In this document: positions 8,891 through 15,991 of the stretch, in pieces
How positions within the stretch are numbered: position 1 is the first letter of the stretch
Layout of the letters: each line of letters starts with the position of its first letter
Assembly (NCBI GenBank): GCA_016715205.1
Contig: JADKBC010000018.1
Coordinates: 1-64,000 of the forward strand
Direction of reading: 5' to 3'
DNA length: 64,000 bases
Origin: Holophaga sp.
GTDB taxonomy: Bacteria; Acidobacteriota; Holophagae; Holophagales; Holophagaceae
Notes under the pieces: generated by a model
The model's database searches: none
What the model was told of the DNA's origin: nothing
Seen by the model: only the letters and a program-made list of their open reading frames with translations
Program-made: the position numbers and the translations under genes

Positions 8891-10455
8891 GCGTACAGGC
8901 TCCAGCGCTGGGTTTGAGTTCCCGCCACCAGATCGCGCAGCAGGGAATCCAGCGCGAAATCCTCGTTGATGAAGGGGAGAGCCTCGCTGAGGGTTTCAAA
9001 GAAATGTCGGGCATCGGGGGAGAGGCGGTCCACGGCGTGGGTGCCTTCGCGCATGCGCAGCCGCACACCCTGAACCGTGGCCATCAGCAGGGCGGCTGCC
9101 ACCTGTTCGGTGAGTTCCAGTACCCGCAGGCAATCCCGGGTGGCGATGGTGCCCATGCTCACCTTGTCCTGGTTGTGGCATTCGGTGGAGCGGGAGAACA
9201 CGGAGGCGGGCATCGTGAGCTTGAGGGCCTCGGCGGTCCAGGCGCTGCTGCCGATCTGCACGGCCTTCAGCCCGTGGTTGATGGCCGCGCGGGGGCCGGT
9301 GGCGCCGGAGAGGTTCTGTGGCAGGCCCTGGTTGTAGCGCATATCCACCAGCAGGGCGAGCTGGCGGTCCATGAGATCCGCCAGATTGGCCACGGTGTTC
9401 TTCAGGCCATCCATGGCGAACGCGATGTGCCCACCGTAGAAATGCCCACCATGCAGGAGCAGCCGGTTTTCCCCGTCGAAGAGCGGATTATCGTTGGCGC
9501 TGTTCAATTCGTTTTCCAGGTCCCGACGGATCCAGGGCAGGGCGTCACGCAGCACACCGATGACGTGGGGGGCACACCGGATGGAATAGCGATCCTGGAG
9601 GCGGATAGGTTCTTCCGAGCCGGGGTCACCCCCCAGATCCTGGTAGATCCAGTTCGCCACGTCCGCCTGGCCCTGGTGGGGCTTCAGCTCGAACAGTCGC
9701 GGATGGAAATGGTCCCGGTTGCTCCGCAGGGCCACCCCGGCCAGGGCAGTCAGGCGGGTGCAGAGGCGGCTCAGGTAATCGGCGCGGTGGAAGGCCAGGC
9801 AGGCCAGGCCGGTCATCACGGCAGTGCCATTCATGATGGCCAAGCCTTCCTTGGGAGCCAGGGTGAGTGGCGTCAAGCCAGCTTTGGCCAAGGCCTCTGT
9901 GGCGGGGACGATTTCATCCCCGTAGGTCACATCCCGTTCCCCGATGAGGGCGGCTCCGATGTAGGACAGGGGCGTGAGATCACCACTTGCACCCACCGAA
10001 CCTTCCGAAGGAATGCGGGGCAGGATGCGGTGATTGATCAGATCTGCCAGGCCCTGGAGCAACTCCCAGCGCACGGCGGAAAACCCCTGGCCCAGCGAAT
10101 TCAACCGCGCCACCAGCACCGCTATTACCTGGGGGCGATCCAGGAAGGTGCCCAAGCCACAGCCGTGGTATCGGGTGAGGTGCGTGGGCAATTCCTTTAC
10201 CAGGGAGGGCGGAATGGTAACGGTGCAGTTGTCGCCGTAGCCGGTGTTCACGCCATACACCTCGGCGCCCTGTGCGAGCAATTCGTCCAGGAAGGCCGCG
10301 CTGGCTTCCACGTGGGCTCGGTAGGCGGGTGCTTCGGAAAGTCGGACAGCGCGCTTTTCAAGGGCCACGTCCACCACGTCCTCGATCCGGAGGCGGGAAC
10401 CACCGATTTGCAGTGCCTCGGAAACGGGGTGAAGGGGGTGTTCGGAATGGGGCAT
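8887..10455 (-). CDS. MIO-dependent aromatic amino acid ammonia-lyase (HAL/TAL family)
   Basis: A 522-residue lyase. The MIO prosthetic group forms from Ala156-Ser157-Gly158 in EGSVGASGDLTPLSYIGAA. The active-site Tyr67 lies in VYGVNTGYGDN, and conserved blocks IMNGTAVMTG, LQDRYSIRCAPHVIG and SRSTECHNQDKVSMG follow. The substrate-selectivity pair is Tyr96-His97 (TRYHGCGLG). HALs usually have Ser-His here and classical TALs His-Leu. In aryl polyene and flexirubin clusters such an enzyme makes 4-hydroxycinnamate from tyrosine as the starter unit, and the adjacent AMP-ligase fits that role. A histidine-utilisation role is less likely because no hutU/hutI neighbours exist. Confidence 0.9.
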   Translation of the reverse strand: MPHSEHPLHPVSEALQIGGSRLRIEDVVDVALEKRAVRLSEAPAYRAHVEASAAFLDELLAQGAEVYGVNTGYGDNCTVTIPPSLVKELPTHLTRYHGCGLGTFLDRPQVIAVLVARLNSLGQGFSAVRWELLQGLADLINHRILPRIPSEGSVGASGDLTPLSYIGAALIGERDVTYGDEIVPATEALAKAGLTPLTLAPKEGLAIMNGTAVMTGLACLAFHRADYLSRLCTRLTALAGVALRSNRDHFHPRLFELKPHQGQADVANWIYQDLGGDPGSEEPIRLQDRYSIRCAPHVIGVLRDALPWIRRDLENELNSANDNPLFDGENRLLLHGGHFYGGHIAFAMDGLKNTVANLADLMDRQLALLVDMRYNQGLPQNLSGATGPRAAINHGLKAVQIGSSAWTAEALKLTMPASVFSRSTECHNQDKVSMGTIATRDCLRVLELTEQVAAALLMATVQGVRLRMREGTHAVDRLSPDARHFFETLSEALPFINEDFALDSLLRDLVAGTQTQRWSLYA

Positions 10456-10588
10456 GGTTGGTTCACCTGTCTATGGAATTCAGCTGGAAACGAGTTCGAC
10501 TGCCGCACCCCGTGGACGTGCCACAGGGCAAGCCGTTTTCCCCCAAAAAAGTATCCCGCCCTTGCAGAGTGGGGTCCATCGCAAGTTC

Positions 10589-10939
10589 CTACCGGGAGAA
10601 GTGGATGGTCCCCATGGATTTCCGCTCGGTTTCGCCCTCGTACCGAAAGGTGAGTTTCCCGGCGTTGGCATCAAAGGTGAGAAACAGCGTCAGGGGTTCA
10701 CCTGGTCGAACAAGCCCCATGAATTTGAGGTTGTGCATGCCGGAAAAGGCACCCAATGGGCCGAAGGCTTCGGTGCCCAGCCGCACGGCCCAATCCACTT
10801 GGATGACCCCTGGCAGAATTGGGTTTCCAGGGAAATGGCCCTGAAAGGCCAGATGGTTTGGTTCCAGGGCCAAGACAAAGGTTTCTTCGGCACCGGATTC
10901 GCGCCGCACCACAATGGGCATCACGGTCGTGGCAGTCAT
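10589..10939 (-). CDS. Small hotdog 3-hydroxyacyl-ACP dehydratase/thioester dehydrase-like protein
   Basis: A 116-residue single hotdog domain with LEPNHLAFQGHFPGNPILPGVIQVDWAV read in two parts: FQGHFPGNPILPGVIQ is the FabA/FabZ-type signature with His at the catalytic position and Pro-Gly-Asn-Pro. KFMGLVRPGEPLTLFLTFD completes the fold. It is distinct from the tandem dehydratases at 2949-3802. The ATG at 10939 overlaps the AMP-ligase stop. About 130 bases separate its stop from the ammonia-lyase start. In aryl polyene clusters a protein of this type accompanies the AMP-ligase, sometimes as its C-terminal fusion. Confidence 0.83.
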   Translation of the reverse strand: MTATTVMPIVVRRESGAEETFVLALEPNHLAFQGHFPGNPILPGVIQVDWAVRLGTEAFGPLGAFSGMHNLKFMGLVRPGEPLTLFLTFDANAGKLTFRYEGETERKSMGTIHFSR

Positions 10940-12294
10940 GGGGATGAAACTCCTGGTTCAACCGCAAAGAGTGCGGCAAGGGCCTGGGGCGTAAGTTTGC
11001 CCCGTTCGTTGTAGGGCAGTTCCTCGACAAAGCGCCAGCGTTTGGGAATGGCCACGGGTTCGAAGCACTGAGCCAGATGGCGGCGCAGGGTCTGGCCCAG
11101 TCGATGGCGATCTTCGTGGGAAAGGTGGGCCAAACCCGGGGTCAACACCACGGCGGCGCCCAGGATCGTACGCGGGCCCTCCACCCGGGCAATGGCAGCG
11201 CGGTGCACCCAGGGATGGGCCTCCAAGGCCGCTTCCAGCTCCGGGAGCGAGACCCGTTTTTCTTCCACCTTGACGATGCGATCCAGGCGTCCCAGCAGAT
11301 GGAAACGCCCATCCGGCAAGGGTTCGGCCGCGTCTTCCATGCGGAGTGGATCCGGGCCAACTCGGTAGGATTGCACCCGCAGGGCGCCGTCCGCCTCGAA
11401 CCCCACCGTGACATCCGGGAAGGGTGTCCAATGGGAAGTATTCGGATCATTCGATTGCACCCGCCAGGCAATCCCGCCGGTTTCTGTGCTGCCATAGATT
11501 TCCGCGATGCCCCCGGGAATCCATTGCCGCCAGATAAGGGCATCGGCGGTGGCCAGGGGGCCGCCCGAAGAAAAGATCACCGAGGCCGCCGAGGCAAAAT
11601 GATCGAGATCCACCAACTTGGGCAGGCGCCCCAGCAGGGCCGGGCTGGAGACCAGAGCCGGAGCGGAAGCCCGGTTCAAGTGCAAGCGCAACCGATCCGG
11701 GTCACCGCAGACTTCGGCAACAAAGGGGCGTCCCGCCGCCAGGGGCCAGAGAATACGGAACAGGCAGCCGTAGATGTGCTGATGGGGCACGGTGCCCAGG
11801 ACCGGGCCACCCTCGAAGCGGTGGCCAAAGGTGGCTTCCAGCACCTCGACTTCGGCGTTGAGTTGGGACAGCCGCTTCTCGATGCACTTGGCTTCACCTG
11901 AACTGCCAGAGGTCCAGAAGGCCACGAGGCCATCAGCCAAGGGGGCGAGATCTGTGGTGCAGGCCTGCGGCTCAGGCAGGCGATGGCCTGGGACGGCGCA
12001 ATCCGTGAGGATGCCGTCCACGTCAGGGCGCAGCCGTTCCAGGGTGGCGGGCAGATGGTTGGGTGGAATCGCCACCGAACAGCCCGCCTGGAGCAATCCA
12101 AACAGCCCCACGCTGAAGGACCAGGCATCCTCCATGGCCAGGAGCCAGCGGCCAGAACCTTCGACTAGGTTGGCCACCGCCGCTGCACTGCGGCAGAACA
12201 ACTCAAAGGATAGCGGCTTGCCCTCGGCGATGGCCACAGGAGCATCGGAGGCCCGTGGTCCAGTCAGGACGTGGGCGAGCGGTACCAATCCCAC
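10936..12294 (-). CDS. AMP-dependent acyl/aryl-ACP ligase
   Basis: A 452-residue adenylate-forming enzyme. The phosphate-binding motif reads FWTSGSSGEAK, followed by IYGSTETGG, the hinge region GRLDRIVKVEEKRVS and the C-terminal lysine motif NERGKLTPQ. It lies directly after two acyl carrier proteins and before the dehydratase, so it probably activates an aromatic acid such as 4-hydroxycinnamate and loads it onto one of them. At 452 residues it is shorter than a typical acyl-CoA synthetase (about 520-550), as is common for ligases acting on carrier proteins. The aromatic substrate is inferred from the neighbouring ammonia-lyase. Confidence 0.88.
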   Translation of the reverse strand: MGLVPLAHVLTGPRASDAPVAIAEGKPLSFELFCRSAAAVANLVEGSGRWLLAMEDAWSFSVGLFGLLQAGCSVAIPPNHLPATLERLRPDVDGILTDCAVPGHRLPEPQACTTDLAPLADGLVAFWTSGSSGEAKCIEKRLSQLNAEVEVLEATFGHRFEGGPVLGTVPHQHIYGCLFRILWPLAAGRPFVAEVCGDPDRLRLHLNRASAPALVSSPALLGRLPKLVDLDHFASAASVIFSSGGPLATADALIWRQWIPGGIAEIYGSTETGGIAWRVQSNDPNTSHWTPFPDVTVGFEADGALRVQSYRVGPDPLRMEDAAEPLPDGRFHLLGRLDRIVKVEEKRVSLPELEAALEAHPWVHRAAIARVEGPRTILGAAVVLTPGLAHLSHEDRHRLGQTLRRHLAQCFEPVAIPKRWRFVEELPYNERGKLTPQALAALFAVEPGVSSP

Positions 12295-12306
12295 GATGGC
12301 TCAGGG

Positions 12307-12555
12307 CTACTTGAGCATCTGGTGAACGGTCTCGACCACATCGCCCACCGTGCGCACGCCCTTGAATTCCTCGGCTTTCACGCGACGACCGGTGATGTCC
12401 TGCAGTTGGATGGCGAGTTCCACCGCATCAATGCTGTCCAGATCGAGGTCATCGAAAAGATGGGCCTCCAGAGTGATTTTTTCCGGATCAAGTTGGAAGG
12501 CATCCACCAGCACGGTGCGGAGCTTGTCGAAAATGTCGGCCTTGGTCATGGTCAT
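12307..12555 (-). CDS. Acyl carrier protein (second of a pair)
   Basis: An 82-residue acyl carrier protein. The phosphopantetheine attachment Ser lies in DDLDLDSIDAVELAIQL. The ATG at 12555 (MTMTKADIFDKL) was preferred over a longer reading because GGAG lies about nine bases upstream on the coding strand. A second ATG at 12549 is possible. The acidic helix-2 surface and DSID motif match fatty-acid-type ACPs. Pairing with the next ACP suggests a division of labour between starter loading and chain extension, as in aryl polyene systems that need two ACPs. Confidence 0.9.
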   Translation of the reverse strand: MTMTKADIFDKLRTVLVDAFQLDPEKITLEAHLFDDLDLDSIDAVELAIQLQDITGRRVKAEEFKGVRTVGDVVETVHQMLK

Positions 12556-12574
12556 GGGGAACAACTCCGTGGGT

Positions 12575-12847
12575 TCAGGCGGGGGACTGAGATTTTTCAG
12601 CAACAAAGGCGATCAGTGAACGAACCGTGGCGAGGTGCTCCCGGTTGGCTGGCTTCTCTTCGCTGACCTCGATCTGGAACTTCTTGCGCAACGCGATATC
12701 CAATTCAAGACCATCGATGGAATCCAGGCCAAGGCCTTCGATGAACAGGGGCTCGTCATCACCGATGTCCTCGGGCTGGGTGTCTTCCAGCGCCAGGGTT
12801 TCGATGATGAATTTTTTCATTTCAAGGGGTGTGATTTCCAGACTCAT
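12575..12847 (-). CDS. Acyl carrier protein (first of a pair)
   Basis: A 90-residue ACP with the pantetheinylation motif EGLGLDSIDGLELDIALR. Starting at 12847 gives MSLEITPLEMKK, with GGGAAG four bases upstream and a 26-base overlap with the acyltransferase 3' end. The later ATG at 12820 lacks a ribosome-binding site. It differs clearly from the second ACP (LDSIDAVEL), so the two are unlikely to be interchangeable. The C-terminus (VRSLIAFVAEKSQSPA) runs about 20 bases short of the next ACP start. Confidence 0.9.
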   Translation of the reverse strand: MSLEITPLEMKKFIIETLALEDTQPEDIGDDEPLFIEGLGLDSIDGLELDIALRKKFQIEVSEEKPANREHLATVRSLIAFVAEKSQSPA

Positions 12848-13619
12848 AGACTTCCCTGTTGAAGTGCTGTTCCAGTTCCTTGGTTAGCAGGCGGGCGGCT
12901 TGATGGGCAGGCAGTTGATCGATCCCCGGCAGGTCCAAGGTGAGCGGCGCCTGGATACGCACTCGGTATCGGCAGGTTTCAAGGGGCACATCATACCATT
13001 TCGCACCTTTATCGAGCAGGGGCGGCTCGCAGGTCACGATCAGGGGCACGATGGGAGCGTGGCTTTGGAGCGCGATATGAGCCGCTCCCCGCTGAAATTT
13101 CAAAGGGAGCCCTAAGCGGCTGCGGGTGCCTTCCGGGAACAGGATCAGGCTGTTGCCCTTGGCGAGGGCCTCGGCGCCCGCCGCGATGACCCCCTCCGGA
13201 TCGCGGTTGGGCACATGGCCCGCTGCCCGCACCACTCCGCCAAAAAACCAGCTGTCGTAAACAGGTTCCTTGACCACGCAAGCGGCCTCGCCCAGCAGGG
13301 AAATGATCAACACCACATCCAGGTAGCCGGGATGGGTAGGCAGCAGCAGCATGCCATCGAAGGCCCGGGGATCTTCGGGCAGGCCCTCCACTTCCAATCG
13401 CAGGATGCCGCTGGCCTCCAGGGCCCATACAAAGGCCCTGAAAAACTGATGAATCAAACGTCGGCCCCGGCGTTGTCGCACCGCGGGTCCGCCAGGGGCC
13501 AGCTTCATGAAAGGGATGACCAGAATTGAGACCAGCATGCCGCCGATGCCGAGCACCGAAAATAGAAATCCGCTGACCAGGATCTTGCCGCCCTGGCGAA
13601 TCCTGCCGCTAGCGGACAT
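12822..13619 (-). CDS. 1-acyl-glycerol-3-phosphate-type acyltransferase (PlsC/LPLAT family)
   Basis: About 265 residues from ATG 13619, which overlaps the end of the upstream KS-like gene. An N-terminal membrane helix (KILVSGFLFSVLGIGGMLVS) precedes the acyltransferase motifs: LPTHPGYLDVVL (H-x4-D catalytic motif) and LILFPEGTRSRLG. The family moves acyl groups from ACP or CoA to a hydroxyl, typically of glycerophosphate. In aryl polyene clusters such enzymes are thought to join the polyenoyl chain to a lipid or sugar anchor. The active site faces the cytoplasm, consistent with later export by the MMPL protein. Confidence 0.88.
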   Translation of the reverse strand: MSASGRIRQGGKILVSGFLFSVLGIGGMLVSILVIPFMKLAPGGPAVRQRRGRRLIHQFFRAFVWALEASGILRLEVEGLPEDPRAFDGMLLLPTHPGYLDVVLIISLLGEAACVVKEPVYDSWFFGGVVRAAGHVPNRDPEGVIAAGAEALAKGNSLILFPEGTRSRLGLPLKFQRGAAHIALQSHAPIVPLIVTCEPPLLDKGAKWYDVPLETCRYRVRIQAPLTLDLPGIDQLPAHQAARLLTKELEQHFNREVYESGNHTP

Positions 13620-14325
13620 GCCAGTTCCAAGTGCCGCCCCGGCCACGCCAGGAAAGGGGCTCCGAATCACCTAGGGTTCGAAGGAAATGGAGGGATTGCG
13701 GCGCCGTGGAAGGTTCCCCGACCGCTTCGGAATCCCAGGTCATGGTCAAGGTGCGCTCGGCGGGGCCACCCAGCAGCAGCGCCAGGGCGTGGGGCACCAC
13801 CTCTGCGGGTGCATAGGGCTGGAAGAGATCGGGCAGTCGGTCATCCCCGAAAACGAACAGCACGGGTTTTGAAGGATTCTCTTCAATGGCGGCAAACGCA
13901 TCCAGCAGGCCCCAGCCAAAGGTTTCCGGGCCTGCGGCCAGGGCGGTCGAAGGGCCGCGATTCTCCTTGAGGATGGACCACAGGCCCGCCACGGAGTTGT
14001 GCACGGAAAGCGAAAAGAGCGTGGGGGAAAGCTCGGCCCCCAGGGCAAGATCCCGGAGGACCGCCACGGTGCGTTCCATCTCGCCGTGCCGGGACGCGAA
14101 GACCACCCGCATATCCCGGGGCTCGGGACAGATGCGACCCGCACAGTGGAGCATGCCCCGAGCCAGGCGACCCAAGCGTCGGCGGTACAGGGGCGCAACG
14201 TAGGCCACATCGGCGGTGCCCACGGAGGGATCAAAAAAGGAATCCATGGGCATTTCTGGCTGAGGTGCTTCCTCAAACCAGACGGCGGCACGAAGCAAGG
14301 GAATCTCGAATGCGCGTGGGGACAT
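13609..14325 (-). CDS. Beta-ketoacyl synthase N-terminal-like protein (truncated KS, PF13723 type)
   Basis: First gene of the pigment operon, about 238 residues from ATG 14325 (MSPRAFEIPLLRAAVW). It resembles only the N-terminal part of a ketosynthase: VAYVAPLYRRRLGRLARGML, then VFASRHGEMERT and LSPTLFSLSVHNSVAGLW. The usual active-site Cys motif (ACTSS) and both His are missing. LFVFGDDRLPDLF follows. Such half-KS proteins (Ketoacyl-synt_2 family) are typical of aryl polyene clusters and are presumed non-catalytic partners of a full KS. A longer start (TTG 14364) is possible but has no clear ribosome-binding site. Confidence 0.82.
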   Translation of the reverse strand: MSPRAFEIPLLRAAVWFEEAPQPEMPMDSFFDPSVGTADVAYVAPLYRRRLGRLARGMLHCAGRICPEPRDMRVVFASRHGEMERTVAVLRDLALGAELSPTLFSLSVHNSVAGLWSILKENRGPSTALAAGPETFGWGLLDAFAAIEENPSKPVLFVFGDDRLPDLFQPYAPAEVVPHALALLLGGPAERTLTMTWDSEAVGEPSTAPQSLHFLRTLGDSEPLSWRGRGGTWNWHVR

Positions 14326-14368
14326 GAACGCTCGCAGGTGGCGAAGGGGATAAATACGCCTCAAGGCG

Positions 14369-14384
14369 TGATCCGAGGATCATA
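14369..14384 (-). promoter_or_regulatory. Putative promoter -10 with overlapping 14-bp palindrome upstream of the pigment operon
   Basis: On the minus strand TATGAT (14384-14379) is a near-consensus -10 about 55 bases upstream of the first pigment gene. No good -35 is seen. A perfect palindrome, TGATCC-GA-GGATCA on the plus strand (14369-14382), overlaps it, a placement suited to a repressor. Confidence 0.4.
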
Positions 14385-14437
14385 CCCGGTTCCAGTGATT
14401 TCACCTGGCTTTGCAGGCTCGCCAAGGCGCGCCAGGA

Positions 14438-14466
14438 TTGACATTTTACGCAATTACTGGCATCAA
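14438..14466 (+). promoter_or_regulatory. Putative sigma70-type promoter for the deacetylase-methyltransferase gene
   Basis: A perfect -35 TTGACA at 14438-14443 is followed after 17 bases by CATCAA, a weak -10 matching three of six positions. It points toward the gene starting at 14543 and is divergent from the pigment operon. Confidence 0.35.
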
Positions 14467-14478
14467 TCTTCATCCCTC

Positions 14479-14513
14479 GCCCCAGGAAGGATCTCCTTCC
14501 GGGGCACTTTTTC
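14479..14513 (+). terminator. Terminator-like hairpin in the leader of the deacetylase gene
   Basis: GCCCC-A-GGAAGG pairs with CCTTCC-GGGGC around an ATCT loop (14479-14505). It is followed by ACTTTTTC. It lies between the putative promoter and the start codon at 14543, so it could act as an attenuator. No leader ORF or known riboswitch was recognised. Confidence 0.45.
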
Positions 14514-14542
14514 ACTCACGGTTTTTTTCTGATGCCAGGTCG

Positions 14543-15991
14543 ATGATCTTTCCCCTCGCTCCCTTTCATTTTGTCGTTTTGGGTGTGGCGCACCTCTGCG
14601 TGCTTTTCTGGTTCCTGGGGCCCTGGTGGGCCCTTTTTCCGGTGGGGCTCTTTGTTCTGGTGAACTTCCTGGCGTCCTTGATCCCCAGCTTTCCCTACTA
14701 CCTGCCCATCATCAGCCGAGGCCGAAAGGGCAAGGACGGAGTGGCGCTGACCTTCGACGATGGACCGGATCCATTGGTTACACCGCGCCTGTTGGAACTG
14801 CTCGACCGCTACGACGCCAAGGCCACTTTTTTTGTCACGGGAATCAATGCGGAGCGCTATCCCGACATCGTGCGTGCCATCCTCGCCAAGGGTCACACGC
14901 TTGGCAATCACTCCTATAGTCATTCACCGGCGCTGATGCTGAAGGGCAAACGGGCTCTCAAGCAGGAGGTGGAATCCGCCCAGGCCCTGCTGAAGGCATT
15001 CGGCGTTGTGCCCCTGGCCTTTCGCCCACCGGTGGGGATCACCAACGCGCATCTTTGGCGGATTTTGCTCGAAGCGGGCATGTTCTGTGTCAATTTCAGC
15101 TGCCGGGCCGGGGACATGGGCAACCGCCGCATCGCGCACTTGGCCGCAAAAATTCTTGCCAAGGCAAGGCCCCGCGACATCATTCTGCTGCACGATGTGG
15201 CTCCCCCCGGGGGTGACGTGGCACACCTGATGACGGAATTCGAAACGATTCTGGTTGGGCTGCAAAAACAGGGCTTGAACGTGCGCCCTTTGGCCCAGCT
15301 CATTGGACAAGAGATCATGCAGAAACGTGTCAGCGCTGGAGCGAACGCTGCCGAGCTTTTCTACGATGGGCTGGCTGCCACCTACGACCAGGAACAGTTC
15401 TGCTCCAAGGTTTCCATTTCACGGCGCACGGAATTGGCGCTGTTCACGGCCCGGATTCCCGAGGTATTTGAAGGCGCTGGGCGGGTTCTTGAGATTGGCG
15501 CAGGTACGGGCATTTTCACCACCACCATCGCTCGCCATTGCGGTCACGTGGAGGCTTTGGATATTTCCGCCAATATGCTGGCGCTGCTCGACGAAAAATG
15601 CCGCGCCGAGGGCATCACCAATGTGCGGTCCCGGGTGGGCAACGTGGAGACCATGAACCTGGAAGGCCCCTACGACGTGGTTTGCGCCTTTTCGGCCCTG
15701 GAATACCTGAAGGATCTTCCCGCGCTGCTCAAACGGTTGGCACCGCATGTGCCGCCAGGCGGCAGGGTCTACTTCATCACAGCTCGGACATCCCTGTTCC
15801 GCCTCTTCACCCAGATCGGCAATGCCATGCGGCAGGGCATGTGGCTCAAGTCTCGCAGCCGCCGCCAGTTCGAGCGGATGTTGAAGGAGGCTGGATTCGA
15901 ACCTGTGTCGATCACATCCCACCTTCTCAAATGTGTGATCTCCGGTGGCATGCTGCTGGAGGTTGTGGCCCGCAGGCGGGGCACCCCTTGA
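14543..15991 (+). CDS. Polysaccharide deacetylase-SAM methyltransferase fusion
   Basis: A 482-residue two-domain protein. It begins MIFPLAPFHFVVLGVAHLC with two hydrophobic helices over residues 1-50. The NodB domain (about 65-265) has LTFDDGPDP, the metal-binding GNHSYSHSP and RPPVG. A UbiE-like SAM methyltransferase domain follows (about 280-475), with VLEIGAGTGIFTTTIA and VVCAFSALEYL. ATG 14543 was chosen over an upstream start because only it gives a membrane-anchored N-terminus. Its stop overlaps the TTG start of the next gene. Divergence from the pigment operon suggests a role in modifying the pigment head group or its anchor, but the substrate is unknown. Confidence 0.85.
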   Translation: MIFPLAPFHFVVLGVAHLCVLFWFLGPWWALFPVGLFVLVNFLASLIPSFPYYLPIISRGRKGKDGVALTFDDGPDPLVTPRLLELLDRYDAKATFFVTGINAERYPDIVRAILAKGHTLGNHSYSHSPALMLKGKRALKQEVESAQALLKAFGVVPLAFRPPVGITNAHLWRILLEAGMFCVNFSCRAGDMGNRRIAHLAAKILAKARPRDIILLHDVAPPGGDVAHLMTEFETILVGLQKQGLNVRPLAQLIGQEIMQKRVSAGANAAELFYDGLAATYDQEQFCSKVSISRRTELALFTARIPEVFEGAGRVLEIGAGTGIFTTTIARHCGHVEALDISANMLALLDEKCRAEGITNVRSRVGNVETMNLEGPYDVVCAFSALEYLKDLPALLKRLAPHVPPGGRVYFITARTSLFRLFTQIGNAMRQGMWLKSRSRRQFERMLKEAGFEPVSITSHLLKCVISGGMLLEVVARRRGTP

